The position numbers and the translations under genes are program-made. From Bacteroidales bacterium (lineage in GTDB: Bacteria > Bacteroidota > Bacteroidia > Bacteroidales > UBA3824), in the NCBI GenBank assembly GCA_017394445.1, contig JAFPYT010000100.1, positions 1-39,840 of the forward strand: a stretch of DNA of 39,840 nucleotides. Reading direction: 5' to 3'. Position 1 is the stretch's first letter. Each line of letters opens with the position of its first letter. Shown one piece after another: positions 33,290 through 39,840 of the stretch. The notes beneath the pieces were generated by a model that saw only the letters and a list, made by a program, of their open reading frames with translations, searched no databases and had not been told where the DNA came from.

Positions 33290-33312
33290 ATATTTATGGT
33301 TTATTATCCTAA

Positions 33313-36300
33313 TTACTTAGTATAATCCATTGCTGCATATCTCTTGTAAGAGTTGTAGCGTATTTGAGCGGCTTCCTTAGCAGCGGCGTAGAGTTCCTGA
33401 GCCTCTGCGGGGAACGACTTAGCAAGCGATGCGTAACGTACCTCGCCGTCGAGGAAGGCTTGGAAGTTGTCCCAGTTAGGCTCTTTGCTGTCGAGCTGGA
33501 ACGGGTTCTTGCCCTCTTTTTCGAGTTCGGGGTTGAAACGCCACAAGTGCCAGTATCCGCATTCAACGGCTTTTGCTTCCTCGGCTTGCGATTTGCCCAT
33601 ACCGCCTTTGGCTTTGAGGCCGTGGTTGATACAGGGTGCGTAAGCGATTACGAGCGACGGTCCCGGATAAGCCTCTGCCTCGCGCAATGCTTTGAGGGTC
33701 TGAGCCTGGTCGGCACCCATTGCAATTTGTGCAACGTAAACGTAACCGTATGTGGTAGCGATAAGACCGAGGTCTTTTTTGCGAACGCGTTTGCCCGATG
33801 CGGCAAATTTTGCAATTGCACCAAGAGGAGTAGCCTTTGAAGACTGTCCGCCGGTGTTAGAGTAAACCTCTGTGTCAATTACAAATACGTTAACATCTTC
33901 GCCCGAAGCAATTACGTGGTCGAGTCCGCCGTAACCGATGTCGTAAGAAGCACCGTCGCCACCAATAATCCACTGCGAACGTTTTACAAGGTGGTCTTTG
34001 TAAGTGAGGATTTCTTTGCACTTGTCGCATCCGCAGGCTGTGCAAGCTTCTACAATCTTAGGACCGAGAGCTTTGGTAGCGTCGGCGTCGTTCTGTTTCT
34101 CAATCCACTCGTTGAAGAGCGCTTTGAGTTCGGCAGAGCAACATTCGCACGATTGAGCCTCTGTCATAAGTTTTGTAAGGCGAGCTTTCATCTTCTTGTT
34201 GGCGATGGCCATACCGAGACCAAATTCGCAGAAGTCCTCAAACAATGAGTTAGCCCAAGCAGGACCTTGACCTTTTGCGTTTTTGGTGTAAGGAGTAGAA
34301 GGAACAGAGCCTGAGTAGATTGAAGAGCATCCTGTTGCGTTGGCAACGATTTCGCGGTCGCCAAAGAGTTGCGAGATAAGTTTTACGTAAGGAGTTTCGC
34401 CGCAACCTGCGCACGCGCCCGAGAATTCAAACAAAGGCTGTGCAAACTGCGAGTTCTTAACGTTGGCTTTGATGTCAACGAGGTCTTGCTTAGATGTAAC
34501 TTTCTCAACGCAGTAATCCCAGTTGGCAGCCTCTTTCTTAGCAGCCTCAGAGTTGTCGTCGTAAGCCACCATTGTAAGAGCCGAGCCACCGAGTTTGGGA
34601 TTGCCGGGACATACATCGGCACAGTTGCCGCAAGCCAAGCAGTCTTTTACACCAACTTGCATTACAAAGTGCATTCCCTTCATAGCAGCAGGAGCCTTGA
34701 TTTCGATAGTCTTGCCGCCAAAGCCCTTAACTTCTTCGTCGGTCATAACGAACGGACGGATGCAAGCGTGAGGACAAACGTATGCACATTTGTTACACTG
34801 GATACATTTTTCGGGATCCCAAACAGGAACAAAAGCACCTACGCCGCGTTTCTCGAATTTGGCTGTGCCAGCTTTCCAAGTACCGTCTTCGATACCCTTG
34901 AAGGTGGATACGGGAAGAAGGTCGCCGTCCTGAGCGTTGATGGGGCGAACAATGTTGTTGATAAAGTCGTCGCCGTCGGCGTAAGTTTTGGGAGTAACTT
35001 CGAGGTTAGCCCATGCGGGATCAACTGTAAGTTCTTTATACTCACCACCGCGGTCGATAGCGGCGTAGTTCATATCCACGATGTTCTGACCTTTTTTGCC
35101 GTAAGATTTGAGAGCAAAGTGCTTCATCTCCTCAACAGCCTTGTCAACAGGAATTACACCGGTGATACGGAAGAATGCCGACTGCAAAATAGTGTTGGTA
35201 CGGTTACCAAGACCAATTTCTTGACCTATCTTAGTAGCGTTGATGTAGTATACTTTGATATTGTTTTTAGCGAAATAAGCCTTAACCTTGTTGGGAAGGT
35301 TGTGTACGAGGTCGTCGCCGTCCCAAATTGTGTTCAAGAGGAACAAGCCGCCCTTCTGCAAACCACGGGTAACGTCGTACATGTGGAGGTAAGCCTGCTG
35401 GTGGCAAGCCACAAAGTTAGGAGTGGTTACCAAGTAGGTAGAACGGATGGGAGTGTCGCCAAAACGGAGGTGCGAGCAGGTGAAACCGCCCGATTTCTTA
35501 GAGTCGTAAGAGAAATAAGCCTGACAGTATTTGTCGGTGGTTTCGCCGATAATCTTAACCGAGTTTTTGTTGGCGCCCACTGTACCGTCAGATCCAAGGC
35601 CGAAGAATTTAGCCTGGAACATACCTGCGGGAGCAACCGAAACTTCTTCGCCAACGGGCAACGATGTAAATGTAACGTCGTCGGTGATACCGAGAGTGAA
35701 GTGGTTTTTGGGTTGTTTGAGAGCGAGGTTTTCGTAAACTGCGATAATCTGAGCAGGTGTAGTGTCGTTAGAGCCGAGACCATAACGTCCGCCAACAACT
35801 TCGATTTTGCTCAAAAGACCAAGTTCTGACAAAGCGTCAACAACATCCAAATAAAGGGGTTCGCTGTTGGCACCGGGCTCTTTTGTGCGGTCGAGCACGC
35901 AGATACGTTTTGCCGAAGCAGGGATAGCCTCTTTTAAATATTTGAGCGAGAACGGACGGTAGAGGTGAACCGAAATCAAACCAACTTTTTCGCCGTTTTT
36001 GATTTTGAAGTCAACAACTTCTTTGATACATTCGGTAGCCGAACCCATTGCAATAATGATATTTTCGGCATCGGGAGCGCCGTAGTAGTCGAACGGGCGG
36101 TATTTGCGACCAGTGAGAGCCGAAACTTTGTCCATATAGTCGGCAACGATGTCGGCAACAGCGTTGTAATACGGGTTGCAAGATTCTCTGTGAGCGAAGA
36201 AAACATCGGGGTTTTCTGCCATACCGCGCATTTCGGGACGCTCGGGCGAGAGAGCTCTGTCGCGGAAAGCTTTAAGAGCGTCTTGGTCAACGAGTTTAAC

Positions 36301-36879
36301 AAGGTCGTCTTGTTCAACCACCTCAACTTTCTGATATTCGTGCGAAGTACGGAAACCGTCGAAGAAGTTTAAGAAAGGAACTCTCGATTTTAATGTAGCC
36401 AAGTGAGCCACACCAGCGAGGTCCATAACCTCTTGTACCGAACCTTCTGCCAACATAGCAAAGCCAGTTTGACGGCAAGCCATAACGTCTTGATGGTCAC
36501 CGAAAATACAGAGCGCGTGCGAAGCCAAAGTACGAGCCGAAACGTGGAACACGCACGGAAGCAATTCGCCAGCAATCTTGTACATATTGGGGATCATAAG
36601 CAGAAGTCCCTGCGATGCTGTAAAAGTGGTAGTTAAAGCACCAGCCTGCAATGAGCCGTGTACTGTACCAGACGCACCGCCTTCGGACTGCATTTCCTGA
36701 ACGGTAACTGTTTCGCCGAACATGTTTTTGCGACCCTGAGCAGCCCACTCGTCAACGTTCTCAGCCATAGGCGAGGACGGAGTGATGGGGTAGATAGCGG
36801 CCACCTCGGTAAACATGTAGGCAATGTGTGCGGCGGCGGTGTTGCCGTCGCAGGTCATAAACTTTTTGTCTTTTGCCAT
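33313..36879 (-). CDS. nifJ: Pyruvate:ferredoxin (flavodoxin) oxidoreductase, single-chain
   Basis: An 1188-residue cytoplasmic enzyme that oxidises pyruvate to acetyl-CoA and CO2 while reducing ferredoxin, central to anaerobic metabolism. All domains of the fused type are present: the N-terminal pyrimidine-binding region ('YPITPSSPMAENVDEWAAQG'), the gamma region ('FGLGSDGTVGANKNSVKIIGE'), two [4Fe-4S] ferredoxin motifs near 690-705 ('CIQCNKCAYVCPHAC') and 745-758 ('CLACGNCADVCPGN'), proximal-cluster cysteines in 'CAGCGETPY', 'TGCSS' and 'APCINHG', and the thiamine-pyrophosphate motif near 975 ('GDGASYDIGYGGLDHV...YSNTGGQSSK'). Codon use is strongly biased, as in pgk. Its length is normal for the family. 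It is monocistronic, with its own promoter and terminator. Confidence 0.98.
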   Translation of the reverse strand: MAKDKKFMTCDGNTAAAHIAYMFTEVAAIYPITPSSPMAENVDEWAAQGRKNMFGETVTVQEMQSEGGASGTVHGSLQAGALTTTFTASQGLLLMIPNMYKIAGELLPCVFHVSARTLASHALCIFGDHQDVMACRQTGFAMLAEGSVQEVMDLAGVAHLATLKSRVPFLNFFDGFRTSHEYQKVEVVEQDDLVKLVDQDALKAFRDRALSPERPEMRGMAENPDVFFAHRESCNPYYNAVADIVADYMDKVSALTGRKYRPFDYYGAPDAENIIIAMGSATECIKEVVDFKIKNGEKVGLISVHLYRPFSLKYLKEAIPASAKRICVLDRTKEPGANSEPLYLDVVDALSELGLLSKIEVVGGRYGLGSNDTTPAQIIAVYENLALKQPKNHFTLGITDDVTFTSLPVGEEVSVAPAGMFQAKFFGLGSDGTVGANKNSVKIIGETTDKYCQAYFSYDSKKSGGFTCSHLRFGDTPIRSTYLVTTPNFVACHQQAYLHMYDVTRGLQKGGLFLLNTIWDGDDLVHNLPNKVKAYFAKNNIKVYYINATKIGQEIGLGNRTNTILQSAFFRITGVIPVDKAVEEMKHFALKSYGKKGQNIVDMNYAAIDRGGEYKELTVDPAWANLEVTPKTYADGDDFINNIVRPINAQDGDLLPVSTFKGIEDGTWKAGTAKFEKRGVGAFVPVWDPEKCIQCNKCAYVCPHACIRPFVMTDEEVKGFGGKTIEIKAPAAMKGMHFVMQVGVKDCLACGNCADVCPGNPKLGGSALTMVAYDDNSEAAKKEAANWDYCVEKVTSKQDLVDIKANVKNSQFAQPLFEFSGACAGCGETPYVKLISQLFGDREIVANATGCSSIYSGSVPSTPYTKNAKGQGPAWANSLFEDFCEFGLGMAIANKKMKARLTKLMTEAQSCECCSAELKALFNEWIEKQNDADATKALGPKIVEACTACGCDKCKEILTYKDHLVKRSQWIIGGDGASYDIGYGGLDHVIASGEDVNVFVIDTEVYSNTGGQSSKATPLGAIAKFAASGKRVRKKDLGLIATTYGYVYVAQIAMGADQAQTLKALREAEAYPGPSLVIAYAPCINHGLKAKGGMGKSQAEEAKAVECGYWHLWRFNPELEKEGKNPFQLDSKEPNWDNFQAFLDGEVRYASLAKSFPAEAQELYAAAKEAAQIRYNSYKRYAAMDYTK

Positions 36880-36932
36880 AATGCTTTATAAATATTATTT
36901 GTTTGAATTTTTACTCTTTAAATATATAGGCG

Positions 36933-36940
36933 CAAAGTTA
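36933..36940 (-). promoter_or_regulatory. -7 promoter element of the PFOR gene
   Basis: Minus-strand TAACTTTG. The leader to the ATG is about 50 bases. No clean -33 TTG. Confidence 0.5.
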
Positions 36941-36971
36941 GGAAAAAAAATTTTTACTGAGTAGATTTTTT

Positions 36972-37013
36972 GAAAAAAAAAAGCCCCGCGGCAAAAAATA
37001 CCGTGGGGCTTTG
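36972..37013 (-). terminator. Intrinsic terminator of the 242-residue protein gene
   Basis: AAGCCCCGCGG and CCGTGGGGCTT form an 11 bp stem with one G-T pair and a 9-base loop. On the minus strand a run of at least eight Ts follows. It ends the gene at 37032-37760 just upstream of the PFOR promoter. Confidence 0.85.
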
Positions 37014-37031
37014 TATCAAACACTTTATTTA

Positions 37032-37760
37032 TTATTCAGTAACATTTTCTGGTGAAACATCCGAATCAGTTTGCTCGGTGGCGGTTTTATGCTTGTAAGT
37101 TTCTCTTACCGCCTGGTTTACACGCTCGGCAAATACCGCGTATTGTTCCACATCGGTGTAGGCAAGCATTGTGCGCACAAAGTTGGCAAGCGAGTAGTAG
37201 GCAAATGTTGCGTTCTGACGTGCCACAGCCACTTTGTTTCGGTTGGCGTTGCGGAAGTCCATACGCTCTATCTCGGCGTCGGCATACTGCTCGTAGGCGT
37301 TTTTGATAGTGGCGTAATGGTAGGCGATGCCAAACTTTTGGAGGTTTTCGCTGCCGATAGCGTCAAGGATTTGAAGCACATTGTTGATAATGCTGCTCTT
37401 AGCCTTGATGTTGGCGTAGCGAGGGTCGCCAATTTGCGAAATTAAATAAAGAACCTGCGAAGCTTCGGTTTTGATTTCCGACTCTACTGCGAGACCTTTA
37501 AGAATCAACCTCATAGCGTTCCACGAGTTTACAAGCTGGCTGTCGATAACGTGCATCTGCTCGGTACGGCTCTTGGTATCCTCGATGGCAAGGGCGTCGT
37601 CGAGAGCCTTAGAATACTTGTGGAGATTTTCGGTAATAATCGAAAGTGTCTCGTTTTCAGGCAAAAGGCCTGTTGATTTGGTAATGTTGTTAAGAAATCC
37701 GCTAAGCTCGCGGTTTTTCAATTTAGCCAATTTGGCGTAATAAAAATTAACTTTTCTCAT
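37032..37760 (-). CDS. Helical hypothetical protein (DUF6261-like)
   Basis: A 242-residue, almost wholly helical cytoplasmic protein without signal or membrane segment ('KVNFYYAKLAKLKNRELSGFLNNIT', 'LSIITENLHKYSKALDDALAIEDTKSRTEQMHVIDSQLVNSWNAMRLILKGLA', 'ASQVLYLISQIGDPRYANIKAKSSIINNVLQIL', 'QNATFAYYSLANFVRTMLAY'). It resembles a large, multi-copy Bacteroidales family that I believe is DUF6261; the function is unknown. It has a near-consensus promoter about 170 bases upstream and a strong terminator. It borders the repeat-rich region to its right. Confidence 0.75.
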   Translation of the reverse strand: MRKVNFYYAKLAKLKNRELSGFLNNITKSTGLLPENETLSIITENLHKYSKALDDALAIEDTKSRTEQMHVIDSQLVNSWNAMRLILKGLAVESEIKTEASQVLYLISQIGDPRYANIKAKSSIINNVLQILDAIGSENLQKFGIAYHYATIKNAYEQYADAEIERMDFRNANRNKVAVARQNATFAYYSLANFVRTMLAYTDVEQYAVFAERVNQAVRETYKHKTATEQTDSDVSPENVTE

Positions 37761-37931
37761 TTTGTTTAAAATTTGTTGTTGTTTAAAAAATAAATTAATT
37801 ATTGTTTATAATAAAGTTTGTTGTTTGTCATAAAGTTTGATACTACCGGAAGCCCGCCTTTTCTCAAATATTCTTAAAATCATTAGTACGTTGCGCGAGG
37901 CTTGTACTTTCGTATCTCATTTACGACGGTG

Positions 37932-37963
37932 CAAAGATAATAACAATTTTTATTATTTCCAAA
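37932..37963 (-). promoter_or_regulatory. Promoter of the 242-residue protein gene
   Basis: Minus-strand TTTG-N20-TATCTTTG, ideal spacing. The predicted start near 37925 gives an unusually long leader of about 165 bases, containing GCGCGAGGC- and AAAGTTTG-type repeats but no obvious known riboswitch. Confidence 0.7.
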
Positions 37964-38120
37964 TTATTCGGCATATTTTTTTAATGGTTTTAACACAATA
38001 GTTTTAAAATATGCATACATATACTTGTAGAGCATTATTTATGAGTGTTAAAAAATGTTAATAAAATTATATAATTTATCCGTTATTAATAATAATTTAT
38101 CCATTACGAATAAAAAAACA

Positions 38121-38416
38121 ACGTTTGGTTAGCATCTCCCGAAAATCTTGAAACGAAAAAACACGGGTATTTTTTTATTTCGCGAAAATCTTGAAACGCT
38201 AACAAAACGTTTGTTGGAGTTTTGCAAAAATGTTGAGACGCTAACAAAACGTTTGCTACCATTTAGCAAAAATGTTGAGACGTTAACATAACGTTTGTTG
38301 GCATCTGCCGAAAATCTTGGGATGCTGACATAACGTTTGGCAGCATTTGGCAAAAATGATGAGATGATAACATAAGGTTTGTTGATGTGTTGCAAAAATG
38401 TGGAGATGGTGACAAT
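38121..38416. repeat. 42 bp tandem repeat array, six to seven units
   Basis: Units begin with AACGTTTG at about 38207, 38249, 38291, 38333 and (as AAGGTTTG) 38375, exactly 42 bp apart. An earlier unit at 38121 and a disrupted one follow a 86 bp step. Within units, CGAAAATCTTG and GCAAAAATGTTGAGACG variants alternate. The period of 14 codons keeps several frames open, which produces spurious repeated peptides (such as KRFVSVSTFLQNSN on the minus strand). 37964-38120 shows only AT-rich sequence. Confidence 0.85.
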
Positions 38417-38489
38417 GGTATTATTGGCAATCCACATTTATAATTCCGCAAAAAAAACTGAAAAAAACATAGCATCTGCGATACACCGT

Positions 38490-38570
38490 AAAAAAATAAT
38501 CCGTATATTTACGGCACAAAGGCACACCTTTATATATATAGTAAAAAAGCTGTGCCGAAGGTCTTTGAAA
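38490..38570. repeat. Cluster of small inverted repeats
   Basis: CCGTATATTTACGG is followed by GGCACA ... TGTGCC arms (about 38511 and 38551) that enclose AAAGG-caca-CCTTT. No promoter or T-run is linked. The surrounding 38417-38820 carries no convincing gene. Confidence 0.4.
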
Positions 38571-38866
38571 TATTGAATGATATATGCAAAACAAAAGTAA
38601 AAGATATGGCAAATATTCAAAGTCTTAGAAAAAGCAAAAAGTAAGGGTTTGAAAAAGGCGGCAGCACAACCTCCGTTGCAATTTTTAACAAATTTTTACA
38701 ATTGGCGCAAAATCGGAGAATCGCAATCCAAAAGCGGAAGCCGAACTTTACATCAAAAGTCGATTAAAGATTACACAAAATACGTTAAAATCTGTTAAAA
38801 TCTACTAAAAATCTGTTAAAATAGAACCCTAACTCTCTGATTCTAAAAGCAATAAAAAAGTTGCTA

Positions 38867-38971
38867 TCAGAGAGCATATTCCATTAGAACAAGGATTAAG
38901 ACCATGAGCTACGATGAAAAGGAACGATTGATCAATCAGAGAGCATATTCCATTAGAACAAGGATTAAGAC
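38867..38971. CRISPR. Minimal CRISPR remnant: two 36-base repeats, one 33-base spacer
   Basis: Two identical 36-base repeats lie at 38867-38902 and 38936-38971 (each starts TCAGAGAGCATATTCC and ends ACAAGGATTAAGAC), separated by a unique 33-base spacer (38903-38935). Repeat and spacer lengths fit a CRISPR array. Translated on the minus strand the repeat gives LNPCSNGICSL, a peptide I recall from mis-called frames over CRISPR arrays in Bacteroidales. No cas gene is visible in this window. Decayed copies follow at 39046 and 39199. Confidence 0.75.
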
Positions 38972-38998
38972 ACTGTGTTTTAACATCACACCACATCC

Positions 38999-39026
38999 GT
39001 AGAGACGTGCCATGGCGCGTCTCTAC
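38999..39026. repeat. 28 bp palindrome, type A, copy 1
   Basis: GTAGAGACG / CGTCTCTAC arms around tGCCATGGCg. It is self-complementary over all 28 bases except one pair that can form G-T. A REP-like element. Confidence 0.85.
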
Positions 39027-39045
39027 AACAATGCAGGTTTGATAA

Positions 39046-39071
39046 ATTCCATTAGAACAAAGATTAATATC
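39046..39071. repeat. Decayed CRISPR repeat, copy 1
   Basis: ATTCCATTAGAACAA then AGATTAATATC. It matches the last 25 bases of the intact repeats with two changes and a one-base insertion. The TCAGAGAGCAT start is lost. Confidence 0.7.
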
Positions 39072-39095
39072 ATTCAATATTTCATTGCCAACATT

Positions 39096-39123
39096 GTAGG
39101 GACGTGGCGCGCCGCGTCCCTAC
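39096..39123. repeat. 28 bp palindrome, type B, copy 1
   Basis: GTAGGGACG / CGTCCCTAC arms around tGGCGCGCCg. Same design and length as type A, but with a different arm base and a different core. Confidence 0.85.
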
Positions 39124-39155
39124 CCTACCCATGTAACCAGCATCACACCACATGC

Positions 39156-39183
39156 GTAGAGACGTGCCATGGCGCGTCTCTAC
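39156..39183. repeat. 28 bp palindrome, type A, copy 2
   Basis: Identical to the type A palindrome at 38999, in the second 157 bp copy. Confidence 0.85.
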
Positions 39184-39198
39184 AATGCAGGGTTGATA

Positions 39199-39225
39199 TA
39201 TTCCATTAGAACAAAGATTAATATC
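39199..39225. repeat. Decayed CRISPR repeat, copy 2
   Basis: TATTCCATTAGAACAA then AGATTAATATC. Same changes as the decayed copy at 39046, so it arose by duplication of the whole block. Confidence 0.7.
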
Positions 39226-39249
39226 ATTCAATATTTCATTGCCGATATT

Positions 39250-39277
39250 GTAGGGACGTGGCGCGCCGTGTCCCTAC
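39250..39277. repeat. 28 bp palindrome, type B, copy 2
   Basis: As at 39096, with one substitution in the right arm (TGTCCCTAC), still pairing by G-T. Confidence 0.85.
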
Positions 39278-39293
39278 TTCTGTAAGAAAAAAA

Positions 39294-39325
39294 TTTGAAT
39301 ATATCAAAACAAAATGCTATATTTG
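39294..39325 (+). promoter_or_regulatory. Promoter of the Rpn-family nuclease gene
   Basis: TTTG-N20-TATATTTG, one of the best Bacteroidota -33/-7 matches in the window. It begins 17 bases after the last palindrome. The leader is about 20 bases. Confidence 0.75.
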
Positions 39326-39352
39326 CGTTTGTAATTACACACATACATAATT

Positions 39353-39840
39353 ATGCCAAAATACATCAACCCGGCAACAGATTTTGGTTTTAAACGTATA
39401 TTCAAAGACGAGGAGATAACACGTGGGTTTCTCAACGCCCTTTTGCAAAAGTACGACCCGAAGACGCATATTAAAAGCGTTAAGGTAACCGATGGCGAAC
39501 TTGACGAAACAAGCAAGGCTATCCGCCGCGTGATTTACGACGTGCACTGCACCACCGACACAGGCGAGGAGTTTATAATAGAGATGCAAAACGACGCGCA
39601 AGAGTATTTCCCCGAAAGAATAGTCTACTACCTTGCCCGCTCGGCATCGCGTCAGCAAGCCAAAGGTGTAATCAAGCACATCAACGAGGACAGTAGCACA
39701 ATAAAAGAGCCGTGGAACTACCACTTGAAAAGAATATACGGCGTGTTTTTTATGAACTTCAAAGACCCGGACGAAAAACACCAGCAAGGCTTATCGCACT
39801 TTGCATTGTTAGAAACCGAAAACCATTATCAAGACACCGA
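39353..39840 (+). CDS. Rpn-family recombination-promoting nuclease / PD-(D/E)XK transposase-like protein (3' end outside window)
   Basis: The first 162 codons of a gene cut by the window edge. The start MPKYINPATDFGFKRIFKDE is typical of the PDDEXK_2 (Rpn/YhgA-like) family. The nuclease core is visible as 'IRRVIYDVHCTTDTGEEFIIEMQ' (Asp, then Glu-x-Gln) followed by 'YFPERIVYYLARSASRQQ'. Such proteins are multi-copy in Bacteroidota genomes and are linked to DNA cleavage and recombination. It has its own strong promoter directly beside the palindrome/CRISPR-relic block. Full length in the family is about 280-320 residues. Confidence 0.88.
   Translation, partial: MPKYINPATDFGFKRIFKDEEITRGFLNALLQKYDPKTHIKSVKVTDGELDETSKAIRRVIYDVHCTTDTGEEFIIEMQNDAQEYFPERIVYYLARSASRQQAKGVIKHINEDSSTIKEPWNYHLKRIYGVFFMNFKDPDEKHQQGLSHFALLETENHYQDT

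Larger units (their letters stand above)
38984..39280. repeat. 157 bp composite tandem duplication with palindromes and decayed CRISPR repeats
   Basis: Two copies begin with CATCACACCACAT at 38984 and 39141, 157 bp apart. In order, each holds a 28 bp palindrome GTAGAGACG...CGTCTCTAC, a decayed CRISPR repeat (ATTCCATTAGAACAAAGATT), a shared tail (ATCATTCAATATTTCATTGCC) and a second palindrome GTAGGGACG...GTCCCTAC. The copies differ by scattered substitutions and small indels. Confidence 0.85.

Noticed and set aside
33124..33312. A 62-codon plus-strand frame before the PFOR terminator
   Set aside because: It is AT-rich and of low complexity, lacks a promoter, and its end overlaps the terminator hairpin.
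34369..35829. A 486-codon plus-strand open frame opposite the PFOR gene
   Set aside because: It is antisense to a strongly conserved enzyme. The biased codon use of highly expressed genes commonly keeps the opposite frame open; it shows no domain or start signal.
38129..38437. A 102-codon minus-strand frame with a 14-residue repeated peptide
   Set aside because: The repetition comes directly from the 42 bp array. A second frame across the same DNA gives an equally repeated but different peptide, so the period, not coding, explains it.
38606..38644. A 12-codon frame MANIQSLRKSKK
   Set aside because: Too short and without supporting signals; no homologue known to me.
38904..38990. A plus-strand frame starting MSYDEKERLINQ inside the spacer
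   Set aside because: It runs through the CRISPR repeat and has no promoter or homologue I recognise. Chance is the simplest explanation.
38829..39077. An 82-codon minus-strand frame with repeated LNPCSNGICSL
   Set aside because: This is the CRISPR repeat and its decayed copies read in translation, a known type of false protein.
1..39840. tRNA, rRNA or known riboswitch genes
   Set aside because: No T-loop motif, rRNA signature or recognised riboswitch was seen in the gaps. A covariance-model scan would be the proper test.

Overview
The window looks like chromosome of a Bacteroidales-type member of the Bacteroidota. Supporting signs are the TAnnTTTG (-7) promoter elements, often with a TTG/TTTG element 19-20 bases upstream; the single-chain pyruvate:ferredoxin oxidoreductase; the GldH and PorT-like proteins; the MMPL/acyltransferase/methyltransferase fusion; the DUF1573 and PD40-OmpA proteins; and the many short lipoproteins. 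The DNA is AT-rich. I see no rRNA or tRNA gene and no cas gene.

Layout. 1-520 is non-coding and holds three unrelated tandem arrays with 32-33 bp periods. 521-9190 (minus strand) carries a TPR/PD40/OmpA protein, a HigB-type toxin with a truncated antitoxin, an alkaline-phosphatase-superfamily protein whose metal ligands are substituted, a DUF1016 nuclease-fold protein, a DUF445 membrane protein, a DUF1573 protein and a beta-propeller lipoprotein. 9455-12259 is a large membrane sensor with HAMP, GAF and PAS regions but no kinase domain. 12522-17837 (plus) is an operon of manA, the trifunctional MMPL fusion and an alpha/beta hydrolase. 17841-20182 (minus) carries an EEP phosphatase, trmB and gldH. 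20295-23666 (plus) carries a YfiH-family protein, a lipoprotein, an FKBP-type lipoprotein and mnmA. A candidate small RNA with its own promoter and terminator lies near 23878-23956. A histidine kinase (minus) and pgk (plus) are divergent. 27092-31529 (minus) reads as a five-gene operon: M14 peptidase, membrane protein, secreted protein, menG, porT-like. A lipoprotein (plus), nifJ/PFOR (minus) and a Bacteroidales-type hypothetical protein (minus) follow. The last gene, a Rpn/PD-(D/E)XK transposase-like nuclease, runs off the right edge.

The main accessory region is 37761-39352. It contains a 42 bp tandem array, a two-repeat CRISPR remnant with one spacer, and a duplicated 157 bp block in which decayed CRISPR repeats alternate with 28 bp palindromes of two kinds. 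The other notable points are the probable pseudo-phosphatase, the antitoxin whose helix-turn-helix end is replaced by a palindromic repeat, a palindrome duplicated in frame inside a nuclease gene, and the small-RNA candidate.

Working picture: most genes are housekeeping (glycolysis, pyruvate oxidation, menaquinone, tRNA modification) or cell-envelope functions. Three proteins (PorE-like OmpA protein, PorT-like barrel, GldH) point to a type IX secretion/gliding-type envelope apparatus. All family assignments come from reading motifs by eye; no database search was run.
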